Of a DNA stretch of 64,000 nucleotides, positions 38,831-48,326 are shown one piece after another. Source of the stretch: Mesodorylaimus sp. YZB2_4 (lineage: Eukaryota > Nematoda > Enoplea > Dorylaimida > Dorylaimidae); NCBI GenBank assembly GCA_030248295.1, contig JASANH010000285.1, forward strand, positions 124,001 to 188,000, read 5' to 3'. A program made the translations under genes and the position numbers. The notes beneath the pieces were generated by a model that saw only the letters and a list, made by a program, of their open reading frames with translations, searched no databases and was not told the DNA's origin. Each line of letters starts with the position of its first letter. The stretch's first letter is position 1.

Positions 38831-39332
38831 CCTTATCGGCGCTAGGTGTTCCCACCGTCGGGCTAAAAGGTGCATCAAAAGCTAGCTGTGCCTTTACCCG
38901 GTGGATCAGGTCTTGCCTCGTAGCCCCTGGTGCCTCAAGTAGAGGCAATTCAGACCTAAATCTGGTAGGACGTACACCTAAAGGGAACCCCAGGCCGCGG
39001 CAACCGCAAGGCGCGCACCACCACTACCCGGCCTCACCCATTCCAGTCCGGAAGGGGCTTACTGGGCAAGATACCCTTCATTTCGTGACGTTCGTTTCGT
39101 GACGGCGTGATTCGTGACGTGAGAATAACCAGCGCTGGTGTCCAATTAAAAGCCGCGGTTATCCCGGCCGCGCCGGATATTTTAGCAAACATGGTATCTG
39201 AGTAATACATTCCTGTAGGCACTGGAATTCCATGTTGGGACTATCACGAAAAGCTGACTTGTGAGTCCTATTTTTCAAATTTCAAAATTGTGACCGCAGA
39301 TGAGCGCTGTACGCTCTGTATCCTAATAAGCT
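38831..39332. other. Intergenic region before gene B copy 1
   Basis: I recognise no gene here. Short direct repeats of TTCGTGACG occur at about 39083-39120. Similarity with the upstream region of gene B copy 2 begins at about 39333. Confidence 0.5.
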
Positions 39333-39494
39333 GGCATGCTGGGAAGGCGCATGCACGTTACACTGTCTGAGTGCGTGGCCAGGGGTGCTCGGCCGAGTCT
39401 CCATTCTCTCGTCTGTCGTCATCGCTAGCGGTTGTGTGCCTTCGTGCTGTCTTCGTGAAAGCGTCAAACGAAACGAAATTCGTGAAAAATCGAA

Positions 39495-41128
39495 ATGAAA
39501 TCCAAAATGGTGCAGGTCATCGTCCCCATGATCGGCAACATGATTCTGTTGGCGTTGCTGATCGATGGCAAATATTTGCAGGAAGCTGGTGAGTATTTTT
39601 ACTGTATGTTTTATGGAATACAAGCAAAATCTTGCTTCAAATTTATAGAGTTCGACACGATCATCATTGAGGGCCCTGATGGCAAGGAAGCCTTGTTCGA
39701 CACGGGTGAAGGCAACGCCAAGCTCACGGGAGTCATCGCATGCGACAAAACTGTTGAGAACAGCGCGTATGTGCAGAACCCGGACGGCACGTTCGCTGAG
39801 TGGGCAAAGTGCATCGAGGGCACGATTGTCGAGGCCACAATCCCGCTTACCAAGATGACCCAGCTCGGCGACTACCGACTCGTGGCAAACACAACCAGCG
39901 GCTTGTCGCTTGTCTGGAGGCGCCCGTTTCGTTTCTGTAAGTACAAGACTATTAGCTGGGCAAGGGCTGGCGGCTCCTCGATAGCCTTATCAGAAAAGAA
40001 GCCTGTCAAATTCCTTTCTATGTAGTTTCTTTTTTTGAGGCCAACCGGGCGAAGCGCATGATCGCCAGTGCGACAAGAACAAGGCCTGCATCGTGACTGG
40101 AACCGGGACCCAAAAATGCGCCACACTGACGCCTGATATGTGTAAACAATCTCAGAAAAGCAAGAAGAAGGCATGTCCGGGCGGCAAGACCCTCTGCGAT
40201 GCCCTGGCGGACGGCCAGCCCGACAAGGCCCTGGTGAACCAACCTGAAACCCAGCCGTGCGACACCATCAGTGAGTTTTGCTCGCTTTTTTCGCTCGAGA
40301 CAAGAGTTTGCTCGAGACAGGACGTCAAAGTGCCCATTCGATCTTGTTCTGCTTCGAGTGAATTTCTGTTTCGAACTATGCACATTATGACTTCGTCAAG
40401 TTTTCCCATAAACTCACTCTTTTTTTAGTCAACACTCCGCACATGCTCTACAATTACAATGTGATCAATCTGGGCGACGTGTTCCAGATCCTTGGCGACA
40501 TCCGAGAGTTCCATGTGAAAACTGGACTCTTCAAAAACGTCACAATCGTCGGCGAGATCACTGATTCCGATGGCACAGTGGTCAAAACGTTCAACAAAAG
40601 CGGCGTCAAATTTGGTGAAATCTTCGAGTTTCCCGACGGGATCTTCGGCGCCCGCTCGCGCCTGCTTCGCTTCGCGACCTTGCTGAAAGATCTCGAATCA
40701 GCCCGCGAAGCCTCGCTCCTTGCCTACGGCTTGCACTTCGGAAGTAAGACCCGTCTCCTCTGTTCGATGTCTCGTCAACCCTTTATTCTTCGCTTAGACG
40801 AAACACTGTCCGTTGACGTGGTCAAAGGCGCCGATGGTGTGACGCGCGTCAAACCTAGGTTTGACCCGCCGCTGCCCGAAGGCTTCTTCGTCTTGTACGA
40901 GCTGACCGGCCCGCAAGGCACCATCAGTTCCGTCAACGAGGTAAGGTTTAGCCCCTTCTTGACTCCAATTTACACCCTTTCGTTTCCAGAGTGAACTGAT
41001 CACCAGTGTGCCTGGCGGCTACGCACTCGAGGCCAGGCCTGCCTACAGCCACAGTGTCCCGAGCAAGACGTTCAAGAGCAGCCCTCAGCGGGTCGAGCTC
41101 GTCGTGACTGCCGAGCGCACGCCAAAAC
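39495..41128 (+). pseudogene. Gene B copy 1: 3'-truncated duplicate of an unrecognised membrane-protein gene
   Basis: Six exons match exons 1-6 of the complete copy at 58547-60787: 39495-39588, 39649-39936, 40040-40270, 40429-40743, 40798-40940 and 40990-41128. All splice sites and phases are kept and no frame is broken, giving 403 codons: a hydrophobic N-terminus (MILLALLIDG), an ectodomain with a cysteine-rich third exon, and no membrane anchor. After the sixth donor, similarity to copy 2 ends within about 45 bases, in a homopolymer block followed by a retroelement. The stalk, transmembrane and tail exons do not reappear after the retroelement. Either it is a broken copy, or its 3' end is lost to misassembly. 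Confidence 0.7.
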
Positions 41129-41164
41129 GTAAGTGATGGCTTGGAAAGCAGGAAACAATGGCAC

Positions 41165-41583
41165 GCATGTTTGGGGATTAACCCCCCAAGGGACCCCCAA
41201 AAACGGGGGGGGCCCCCCCCCAACAAAAACCCCCGGCCCCCTGCCGGCAAAAAAAAAGAGGGGGGGGGGGGGGGGGAGGAGGCGGGCCCCCCCCCCCCCC
41301 CCCCCCCCCCGCTTCCCCTCCCTCCTTGGTTCCCTCGTTATGGCCCTATCTCCCCCTTTTTCCCCCCCCCCCCGCCTTGCCCTGCTTTTCGGGGGCGGCG
41401 TTGGTTGGCCCCGCGCCCAAAAAAGAGCGGGCCCCCCAATAATATTACAACACCCAAAAAAAAAAACCCCCCCCCCCCCCTTCTCAAAAGGGCAAAAAAA
41501 AGCCGCCGAAGGGAAAAAAAAAAGAAACCCCCCCCCCGCGCGCGCCCGCCCGCGCAAAAAAAAAAAAACACAAACACCCGTAT
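41165..41583. other. Homopolymer block, probable assembly or consensus artefact
   Basis: More than 400 bases built almost wholly of runs of C, G and A up to 20 or more long, with no similarity to the matching part of gene B copy 2. Long proline/glycine/lysine frames across it are compositional. The block ends exactly at the left end of the retroelement. Confidence 0.75.
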
Positions 41584-41892
41584 TGTAAGGGTGTGGCTAT
41601 TCGAATTTGGTTTGCCCCCCCTCTCTTTTTCGATCTGGTGACCCAGACGGCCTTGCCGGTGAGTCAGACACTTCCTTCCTGCCCGTCTCTAGTTAGCCAC
41701 GCCTTGCGTGCTTATGATTGGTTGCCTTGCCATCTGATGTATCTATGCGCCAGTGCTTTGTTGTCTGTCGAGATTTCGTCAGTCAGTCTGTATTGTGTGT
41801 CTGTCCCGTGCGGTTGTAGAATAAAGAGGTCTCGTTGACTCGTTTACGTCTGCTATCGTACGGCACCTAGCTCGACTCGCTAGGTTACCACA
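41584..41892 (+). repeat. 5' LTR
   Basis: 309 bases, TGTAAGG...TTACCACA. A polyadenylation signal AATAAA lies about 70 bases before the end, inside GTAGAATAAAGAGGTCTC. Compared with the right LTR it has four substitutions and one missing G. Confidence 0.93.
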
Positions 41893-41893
41893 T

Positions 41894-41917
41894 TGGTTCC
41901 CATGCCCGATCGAACCC
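41894..41917 (+). promoter_or_regulatory. Primer-binding site, tRNA-Glu-like
   Basis: One base after the left LTR, TGGTTCCCAT is complementary to the tRNA end ATGGGAACCA, the 3' end of animal tRNA-Glu. A few bases on, TCGAACCC matches the complement of its T arm, with a small deletion between the two blocks. Confidence 0.65.
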
Positions 41918-42060
41918 AGAAGTTCGGTCGGTGAATTATTTACGAATTTCGTCCGTTTATTTCGTTCGATTTTGATTTCAATATTGACCCAGACCCTGTC
42001 TGTCCCGATTATCCCGATTTTCACTGATTTTCGAATCTACTGGATCCAGTCGACGACCAA

Positions 42061-45000
42061 ATGGCAACGTCGACCCCGCCCAATCCCGGCCCGCCTAGTC
42101 AGGGTTCGGTGATTCAAATCGATCAACCCAGTGGCCAGCAATCGTCTGGCCTGGCCAGTAACCCGCCTATTGGTACGTCACCAGGGGTGGCAACCAGCAA
42201 CACCCCGCCACGAATCCCATGGCTGGTGCCGCCCGTGTTAGATCCGCACAGTAACCGATCAACGACAGAGTCGGACCTGGTCCGCCAACGAACCCAAGAA
42301 TTGCAAGAATACGAAAACCGACTGGACGAACGAGCCCGTCAGTTTCAACGCGATCAAGCCCGTCTCGATGCCGAACGGCAGCAGCTACGTGCCCAAGCGA
42401 CGGCCCAGTCCCGAACCGATTCGTTAACAACCACGGCCACGACGGCTGTGCACGTAAGTACCGCTGATTCAGTGGGTGCGTCTAAGGGTCCCGGTCCCAC
42501 CCCCCCTGCGCCCGTCTCCGAGGAACGATGGTTCACGTGGAATGAATTGCTGGCTATCAACGATCCCGTCTTTTGGCAACAACTTCTTTCGGCTTTGGCA
42601 CCACGTGCTGCACGTGAACCCGACGAATTATCCGATTTCATGGCCCTGCGGCAGGCCGCCAGAGTCGCTGCTGCAGCGCACGCCCAGCTCGAAGCCGCAG
42701 TGGCTTTTGGTCCAACTACTGGATTGATGCAATTCTGGATTCATGAAGCTCGTCACCCAAACCCGGGGTACCCCGACGATGTCATCCATTACGTCCCCCT
42801 GCCTATTCGTATCCGATACCTGCACCCCCAGACCCGTCAGCCGCTTCAGCGCGATTTGGTCACGAATCGATACATTTTGCCTGATTCTGCGCCGCCCCAG
42901 ACCTTGTCTGCTCCCCCGCAGCATCGACAACCGCCGCCACCCGTGGATCAGCAACAGTTCGGAGCCCAGGGCCCGTATGGTTTCACCGATCAGCAGGCCT
43001 ATGATTTGGCCCAGCAATACGACCAAGTAATGGAAGAATATGATGGCTACGATCCCCCGCCCGCCAACACCCAGGGGAATGGTCACCAAGCACCGCCAGC
43101 CAATCCGCCCCCATCCCGAGGTGTCACGGTCCAGGACCTGCAGCTGATGATGTCTCAGTTCGCCAGTCAAATTGCGCAAGCCGTGCAAGCGACGAACACT
43201 GTCTCCACCAAGCCGCCTCAACCAGCCCGCGGCAAGGCCCAATCTGTACTGGCCTTGCCAGAAGCGACGGCCTACGACCATGCTACCGACCAATCAGACG
43301 GCGAAGCGGCTGCGCCCCGTGATTATGAAGTGCGTGAACGTCGTGAAGCGAACAATAAGACGGCTCCGCCCCCTGGGCGCTTGCGGCGAACCGAATCCAA
43401 CGTCGAAATTCGAATGTCAAAATTGCAGCTTGCGCTCGACAAGGGCAAGGTCCCTCGATTGATGATCACGTCGTATACTGGTGGCCCTGACTCGCCTCCC
43501 CTCGACGAATGGCTCCATGAATACCATACGAAAATGCAAGTCTACGGCTATGCCACCGACGCTGAGCTGCTGCAGCTGTTGCCCATGTACCTGACCGATA
43601 CGGCGACGCAATGGTTCACCGATTACAAGGCTCGGGCCTCTGAATGGAACTCCGTCTCTTGGACGCAATTGAAAACCGATATGTGCGCCCATTTCCAGCT
43701 GCACGACGAATCCTATTTGATCACCCAGTTCCAGGAACTGAAACCTAATCCCGGCGAATCGTATCTCGACTTTGGAAATCGTTTGGAAAAGGCTGCCAGA
43801 CGCGCCTATCCGGGGGCTTCCTCCGACTACCTGCGATGGCCCCTCATCGACGCCTTCAGGAAGCATGTGCCGTCTGAGTTGGCCAAGCTTATTCAAGACT
43901 TCCATATTGACGCTGCCCAGAAAACGACTTTCGAAGATGTGAAACTGCGTGCCGCAAAGTGGCAGCTGCGAAATCCGTCAGTTGCGACTATCAAGAAACC
44001 CGGGTCTGGCCCGTCTGCCGTTGCTGGAGCAGTCTCTGCCGAAGGGCACGAAGAAACGTCATATTCCGCCGATGCGTATTATGTGAAGGCACCGCCCAAT
44101 AATCCGCAATATTTCCGTGGCTCTGGCAACCGACCATTTTCTGTCCCGCCTGGCCAGCGATCGTATTCCAAGCCCCAGGGGCGATACCAGGCCAATGCCC
44201 AATTGCAAATGCCCACGCCTGCTTATTGGACGCCTCAGCACGCTCAGGTCCTTGACCGTATCGCCACGCAAGCTGCTAGCAGCCCGGCCGCGTTTATTGG
44301 CATGCCCCGTGATCCCCACGCCTTGGTTGCACCTCGCCCTCAAAATCCGATGATCCCAGCGCCTGGCCTGGGTCCGTATATGGTGCCTATTACTGCCGGT
44401 GTCTCCCAACCGTCACGTCCGCCTCGTCCACCTGCTGAAGGTTTGGGCATGCGACCATATCGTTCGCCGGATACTGGTCATGTCTACGATACTATTGCTC
44501 CCCTGCCGATCCCGTTGAACGCCGCTAACATGCAATGCCGTGAATGTCATCAGCTTGGCCACATCGCCGCTCACTGCCCTGGGCGTCCCTTCTGCGGCAT
44601 GTGTAATCGAACTCCCGGCCATGGTCGGCTGCGGTGCCCGAATTTGTATCAGTCCGACTTGGAAAGTGTCCGTCGACTGCAGGCCCATGAACAGCACGTC
44701 AGTCAATACGGTCCTGGACCGCACTACGATCGACCTCAAGCCCCTGCCCCACTGCCCTTGCAACAGCACTCAGCGCCGACTGCCCAAGGTGCACAGCCGA
44801 CGTCAGCACCGCCGTCTCAGCCAGCCCTGACGCCACCCGCGCATATTAGCTGTCTTGCTGCCCAGTCTCGTCGATTGCCTGATTTTTTGCCTGCTGCGGC
44901 TACGAACCAGCCCCGATCCTTGATCGAACCGTTTGCCCCCTTGATGCCTGATATTTTCGCCGCTCCGCCTCGTGTTACTCCATGGAATGCCATCAAGCCT

Positions 45001-46878
45001 GGTTGGGCCTTGGATGGAGATAAACAGGCTCAGCAAGTTGCATTTCGACATATTAACGCCACGCAAGTCACTGACCTGGACATTCCAGTTGTTCGCCCTC
45101 TACAACGCCGAGAGTCGCCTGAAATTATTATTGGCATTGATGGTCGTCGTGTGCAAGTGATCATCGATTCTGGAGCACAATCTTCTGTCATGTCTGATAA
45201 GCTGTATTTGGAAATCCACCCGGATTGGGATGGGACCGTCGATCCATGCCCATTGTCCTTCCGGTCCATCGACAACGATCAGCCCCGTATTATTGGAACT
45301 CGTCACGTCCATTTGACGTTTGATATGGTCACCGTGCTGCACGAAGTGGTACTTCTGCATGACCCCAAAGGTCTTATCACCATGCTATTGGGCCAGGACA
45401 TCAATAATCGGTATAAGCACACACTTTCTGAAAGTAAGCGAACTGTGCTGTACTGCGGTGGTGAATTGAAGGGTGTGGAAATCCCTTTTGCGCCCGCCAA
45501 ACCTGATTTGCCACTGGGTAACGCGACTGTCGCGTATGGTCCAGCTGCGATCCCGCCCCGATCGAAAGGCAACGTCGATGTGGTTCTGAATGGCTTCCAA
45601 GTCCAGGACCGTCCTGTGCTTTATATTGATCGAAGTCCACACACCAGAAGTGGTCTGGAAGTGGTGATTCCTCGTGGATTATGCACAAAAGAAGATGTGG
45701 GAAAAACGTTCAAGGTACCCGTATTCAATTTGTCCGATCAGCCAAAAGTTTTGTCAGGAGTCGTCCTTGACGCGTATGTCCCTGACCCATCCGCTTATCG
45801 TTCTGAGCAAGATACGTCGGCATCTATCATCTCGTCAGTGCTACCTGGTCAGGCCAGAGTGAATGATACATCAAAAGCACCAATCAACGTTCTCAAGTCT
45901 CGCCCATTATGCAACCAAGAAAGTCATGTCAAGTTATCCGACACTGCCTCCGCCCTGGTTCGTTCACCTTCAGAAGCTGTTGGCTTCGATTTGGCCAGTG
46001 CTGGTGGTATGGCGTTGTGCAAGACCGATTTGAAATTGCGAATTCCCGCTCCTCGTTATGGTCGAATCGCCCCACGTTCAGGTCAGGCCTGTGAGCAGAT
46101 GATTTCAGTGGGAGCTAGTGTCATCGATCCCGATTATCGAGGCAATGTTATCGACCTGTTGTTCAACCACGTGTCAGCTATTCCATTGCGTGTCAACTCC
46201 GACCCATGGTCGTCAAATGGCAAGATAGCTTCAAGCCCACAGTCTTTGAATGGCAAGATAGCTGCAGTTCCCGCAGCTTCTGCGATACCTAGGGTCATGC
46301 CCGTTCAAGAGTCCTCGTCAAGCGATGATGGCAAGCAGTCACCTGACAATGATAACGAAGATGAAGTACCCAATGTGTCAAAGCCTGAAACAGCGCCGAC
46401 GGTAATCCATGGTCTGACCATGTCCAGTCCTACGCCAGCAAAGACGACTCGACTGGTCAAGAAAGTCAAATTTGGCAAGCGTATAGTCGAAGCTGAATTT
46501 TTGACTGATGCACAGGCCAGGCCTGGTCGAGTTGTCTGGGTGTTCTATTATACGAATGGACGCCATCCGTTGCCAGCCATGATTATCGCCCCAGATTCAA
46601 TGGATGCGGAGCTGCTCCGGTTGTCGAAGACTTGGGATTCGTCCAAGCGTATGGTGAAATTTTTCGAAGGTTCAAACCGTCTATTCGCCGCGCCCAAAAC
46701 CAAGGTTGTCGATTATCAGCAATATCGATCAGTCTTTGCTAGCACGGCCAGGCCGTACAATAAAGCAATCGAACTAGCCGATCAAGAATGTGCTCGCCAA
46801 GCCAATGTGCGAAGTGCCGACCCGAATTTGGACTCATCTGCCCCGTCTACGGCCACGGCCGACGTGGCCACTGATTAG
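42061..46878 (+). CDS. Retroelement ORF1: Gag, CCHC knuckles, retropepsin, partial dUTPase, PWWP-like domain
   Basis: A single intact frame of 1605 codons. Residues about 75-120 are a charged coiled coil (ENRLDERARQFQRDQARLDA). About 465-640 is a retrotransposon Gag domain (LPMYLTDTATQWFTDYKARA, FQELKPNPGESYLDF). About 825-860 has zinc knuckles: CRECHQLGHIAAHC (CX2CX4HX4C) and a variant CGMCNRTPGHGRLRC. Near residue 1036 is an aspartic-protease site, VIIDSGAQSSVMSD, with the distal LLGQDIN. Residues about 1290-1385 match dUTPase motifs 1-3 (AVGFDLASAGG, YGRIAPRSG, VIDPDYRGNVIDLLFNH); motifs 4 and 5 are absent. Residues about 1489-1580 resemble a PWWP domain (GRVVWVFYYTNGRHPLPAMI, VKFFEGS, DYQQYRSVF). 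Gag would build the particle and the protease process it. The dUTPase remnant may no longer be catalytic; the PWWP-like part may bind chromatin. Functions of the last two parts are inferred. Confidence 0.85.
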   Translation: MATSTPPNPGPPSQGSVIQIDQPSGQQSSGLASNPPIGTSPGVATSNTPPRIPWLVPPVLDPHSNRSTTESDLVRQRTQELQEYENRLDERARQFQRDQARLDAERQQLRAQATAQSRTDSLTTTATTAVHVSTADSVGASKGPGPTPPAPVSEERWFTWNELLAINDPVFWQQLLSALAPRAAREPDELSDFMALRQAARVAAAAHAQLEAAVAFGPTTGLMQFWIHEARHPNPGYPDDVIHYVPLPIRIRYLHPQTRQPLQRDLVTNRYILPDSAPPQTLSAPPQHRQPPPPVDQQQFGAQGPYGFTDQQAYDLAQQYDQVMEEYDGYDPPPANTQGNGHQAPPANPPPSRGVTVQDLQLMMSQFASQIAQAVQATNTVSTKPPQPARGKAQSVLALPEATAYDHATDQSDGEAAAPRDYEVRERREANNKTAPPPGRLRRTESNVEIRMSKLQLALDKGKVPRLMITSYTGGPDSPPLDEWLHEYHTKMQVYGYATDAELLQLLPMYLTDTATQWFTDYKARASEWNSVSWTQLKTDMCAHFQLHDESYLITQFQELKPNPGESYLDFGNRLEKAARRAYPGASSDYLRWPLIDAFRKHVPSELAKLIQDFHIDAAQKTTFEDVKLRAAKWQLRNPSVATIKKPGSGPSAVAGAVSAEGHEETSYSADAYYVKAPPNNPQYFRGSGNRPFSVPPGQRSYSKPQGRYQANAQLQMPTPAYWTPQHAQVLDRIATQAASSPAAFIGMPRDPHALVAPRPQNPMIPAPGLGPYMVPITAGVSQPSRPPRPPAEGLGMRPYRSPDTGHVYDTIAPLPIPLNAANMQCRECHQLGHIAAHCPGRPFCGMCNRTPGHGRLRCPNLYQSDLESVRRLQAHEQHVSQYGPGPHYDRPQAPAPLPLQQHSAPTAQGAQPTSAPPSQPALTPPAHISCLAAQSRRLPDFLPAAATNQPRSLIEPFAPLMPDIFAAPPRVTPWNAIKPGWALDGDKQAQQVAFRHINATQVTDLDIPVVRPLQRRESPEIIIGIDGRRVQVIIDSGAQSSVMSDKLYLEIHPDWDGTVDPCPLSFRSIDNDQPRIIGTRHVHLTFDMVTVLHEVVLLHDPKGLITMLLGQDINNRYKHTLSESKRTVLYCGGELKGVEIPFAPAKPDLPLGNATVAYGPAAIPPRSKGNVDVVLNGFQVQDRPVLYIDRSPHTRSGLEVVIPRGLCTKEDVGKTFKVPVFNLSDQPKVLSGVVLDAYVPDPSAYRSEQDTSASIISSVLPGQARVNDTSKAPINVLKSRPLCNQESHVKLSDTASALVRSPSEAVGFDLASAGGMALCKTDLKLRIPAPRYGRIAPRSGQACEQMISVGASVIDPDYRGNVIDLLFNHVSAIPLRVNSDPWSSNGKIASSPQSLNGKIAAVPAASAIPRVMPVQESSSSDDGKQSPDNDNEDEVPNVSKPETAPTVIHGLTMSSPTPAKTTRLVKKVKFGKRIVEAEFLTDAQARPGRVVWVFYYTNGRHPLPAMIIAPDSMDAELLRLSKTWDSSKRMVKFFEGSNRLFAAPKTKVVDYQQYRSVFASTARPYNKAIELADQECARQANVRSADPNLDSSAPSTATADVATD

Positions 46879-48326
46879 AAGCTATCTGCCAATTATGGTC
46901 CAGACCTTGTCTGCCTCGATCCCTGACTCCTTGGTACAGGTCTTGCCCGATACCCGATTTTTGGTTTTCCCGACTTGTGGCTCTACCCAATTTTGGTCTT
47001 TCCTCGATTTTAGTCATGACATGGGCTGCCCAGCTAATTTTTCCCCGGATTTGGTCTGTTCTAAGTTCTAAGTTTTTATCTAATTTTCTCATCTAATTTC
47101 TTATCTAAGTGTTCCCCCCTTGTCGATTGCGTGTTTCTTACGGTAAGTCAAGTTTTATTCGTTTCTCCTCGTTCCCACGATTTCTTTTTCGGTACAGGAT
47201 GTTTTGGCGTTGTTTTTGGGATAGGCTCTGTGGGTTGTTATTTTCGTTCGTTGCGTCCTTTGTTTCGTTTGGCCTGCCAGGTGCGGCGGGCTGGCCCTTG
47301 TTTACAGGAAGTTAGTCTGGGTCACGTCTAGTTTTTGTTCGCTTCGGGCTCGGCCAAGCCATGGAGTGAATAGCTGCGCTCGGCCTCGTATATTCCGGAA
47401 AGTACGAGTGCCCCGGTAGGCCCTGCCTTTTGCCGTCGGTGTTTGGGATTGGTCTGTTGGTATCGTTTCGCCGCCCCGAGCTGGCCGGGGTGGCCCCGCC
47501 TCTCGCTACGATTGGTTGTTGGCGCGCGCGGACTGACGCCGTATGGCTTGGTCCTGCGCTTGACTCACTGTCCTTTTTTTTCGTCGCGCCCGCCGAAAGT
47601 GGCTCTTTCTTTTTCTATCGTATATAAGTCAGTTCGGTATGTAGATCGATTATCTAAGTCAGGTCGATTTATCTAAGTCAGGTTGGTATATAAGTCAGGT
47701 TTTCGTTTTTTTTGGGTTTTTTCGTTGCGTGTCGGGTTTTTCTTCGTTTTTCGTTTCTGTCTCCGTCTCGTCAGGCCTACGGTGCTAGTGCCTTCGTTTA
47801 GTTGAATTTCGTCCGTCTATCGCCGATTCCCACGTTTCGTTTCCATTTAGATTACCTCCCTTCGTTTATTATTCAGTTTTCTTTGTGCCCCGTTTGGGTA
47901 TTAGAATTTTTCTTTCCTTCCCCGTTTTCTCGACTATGGGCATTAGCAGCCCAGTTGGTGTTTTCTTTCGACTATGGTACGAGTTTGGGTTCTTTTTGCT
48001 CGGTTTTGGCCTTTGCCTCGAATTTGGAGCTCGTTTCAGCCCTTGGCTTATCTGTTTTGGTCACGGACCCGATCTCGTTTTGGGCACAGGCCCTCTCTTC
48101 GGTCGGTGCTTCATCGTCATAGGATTTGGTTTTCGTCCCGAGTGACGATTCGTTTTGTGAGTCAGGATTCTCAGTCGATTTTTGGCCTAGCGGTGGCCCT
48201 GGTTCTAGCCAGCATAGTGCTCATACTAATTGCCCTGATTTTCTAGAATAACGTTGTTTTCGAAAGTTTCGTTTAAAGAAGTCGATTATTTTGCGGTGAA
48301 TATTTTTCTAATCAAATCCAAATACG
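46879..48326 (+). promoter_or_regulatory. Retroelement spacer with candidate internal promoter
   Basis: 1.45 kb between ORF1 and ORF2 without a long conserved frame. A TATATAAG box at 47622-47629 is followed by three tandem units of about 19 bases containing (T)AAGTCAGGT up to 47700, one preceded by a second TATATAAG. The 3' part is T-rich. This could drive ORF2 separately; only the sequence motifs support that. Confidence 0.4.

Noticed and set aside
39589-39648. First intron of gene B read as coding (it has no stop in frame)
   Set aside because: It is AT-rich, bounded by GTGAG and TAG in both copies, and its translation is unlike the flanking exons.
41072-41641. Long Pro/Gly/Lys-rich frames on both strands
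   Set aside because: Caused by homopolymer runs in a probable consensus artefact.
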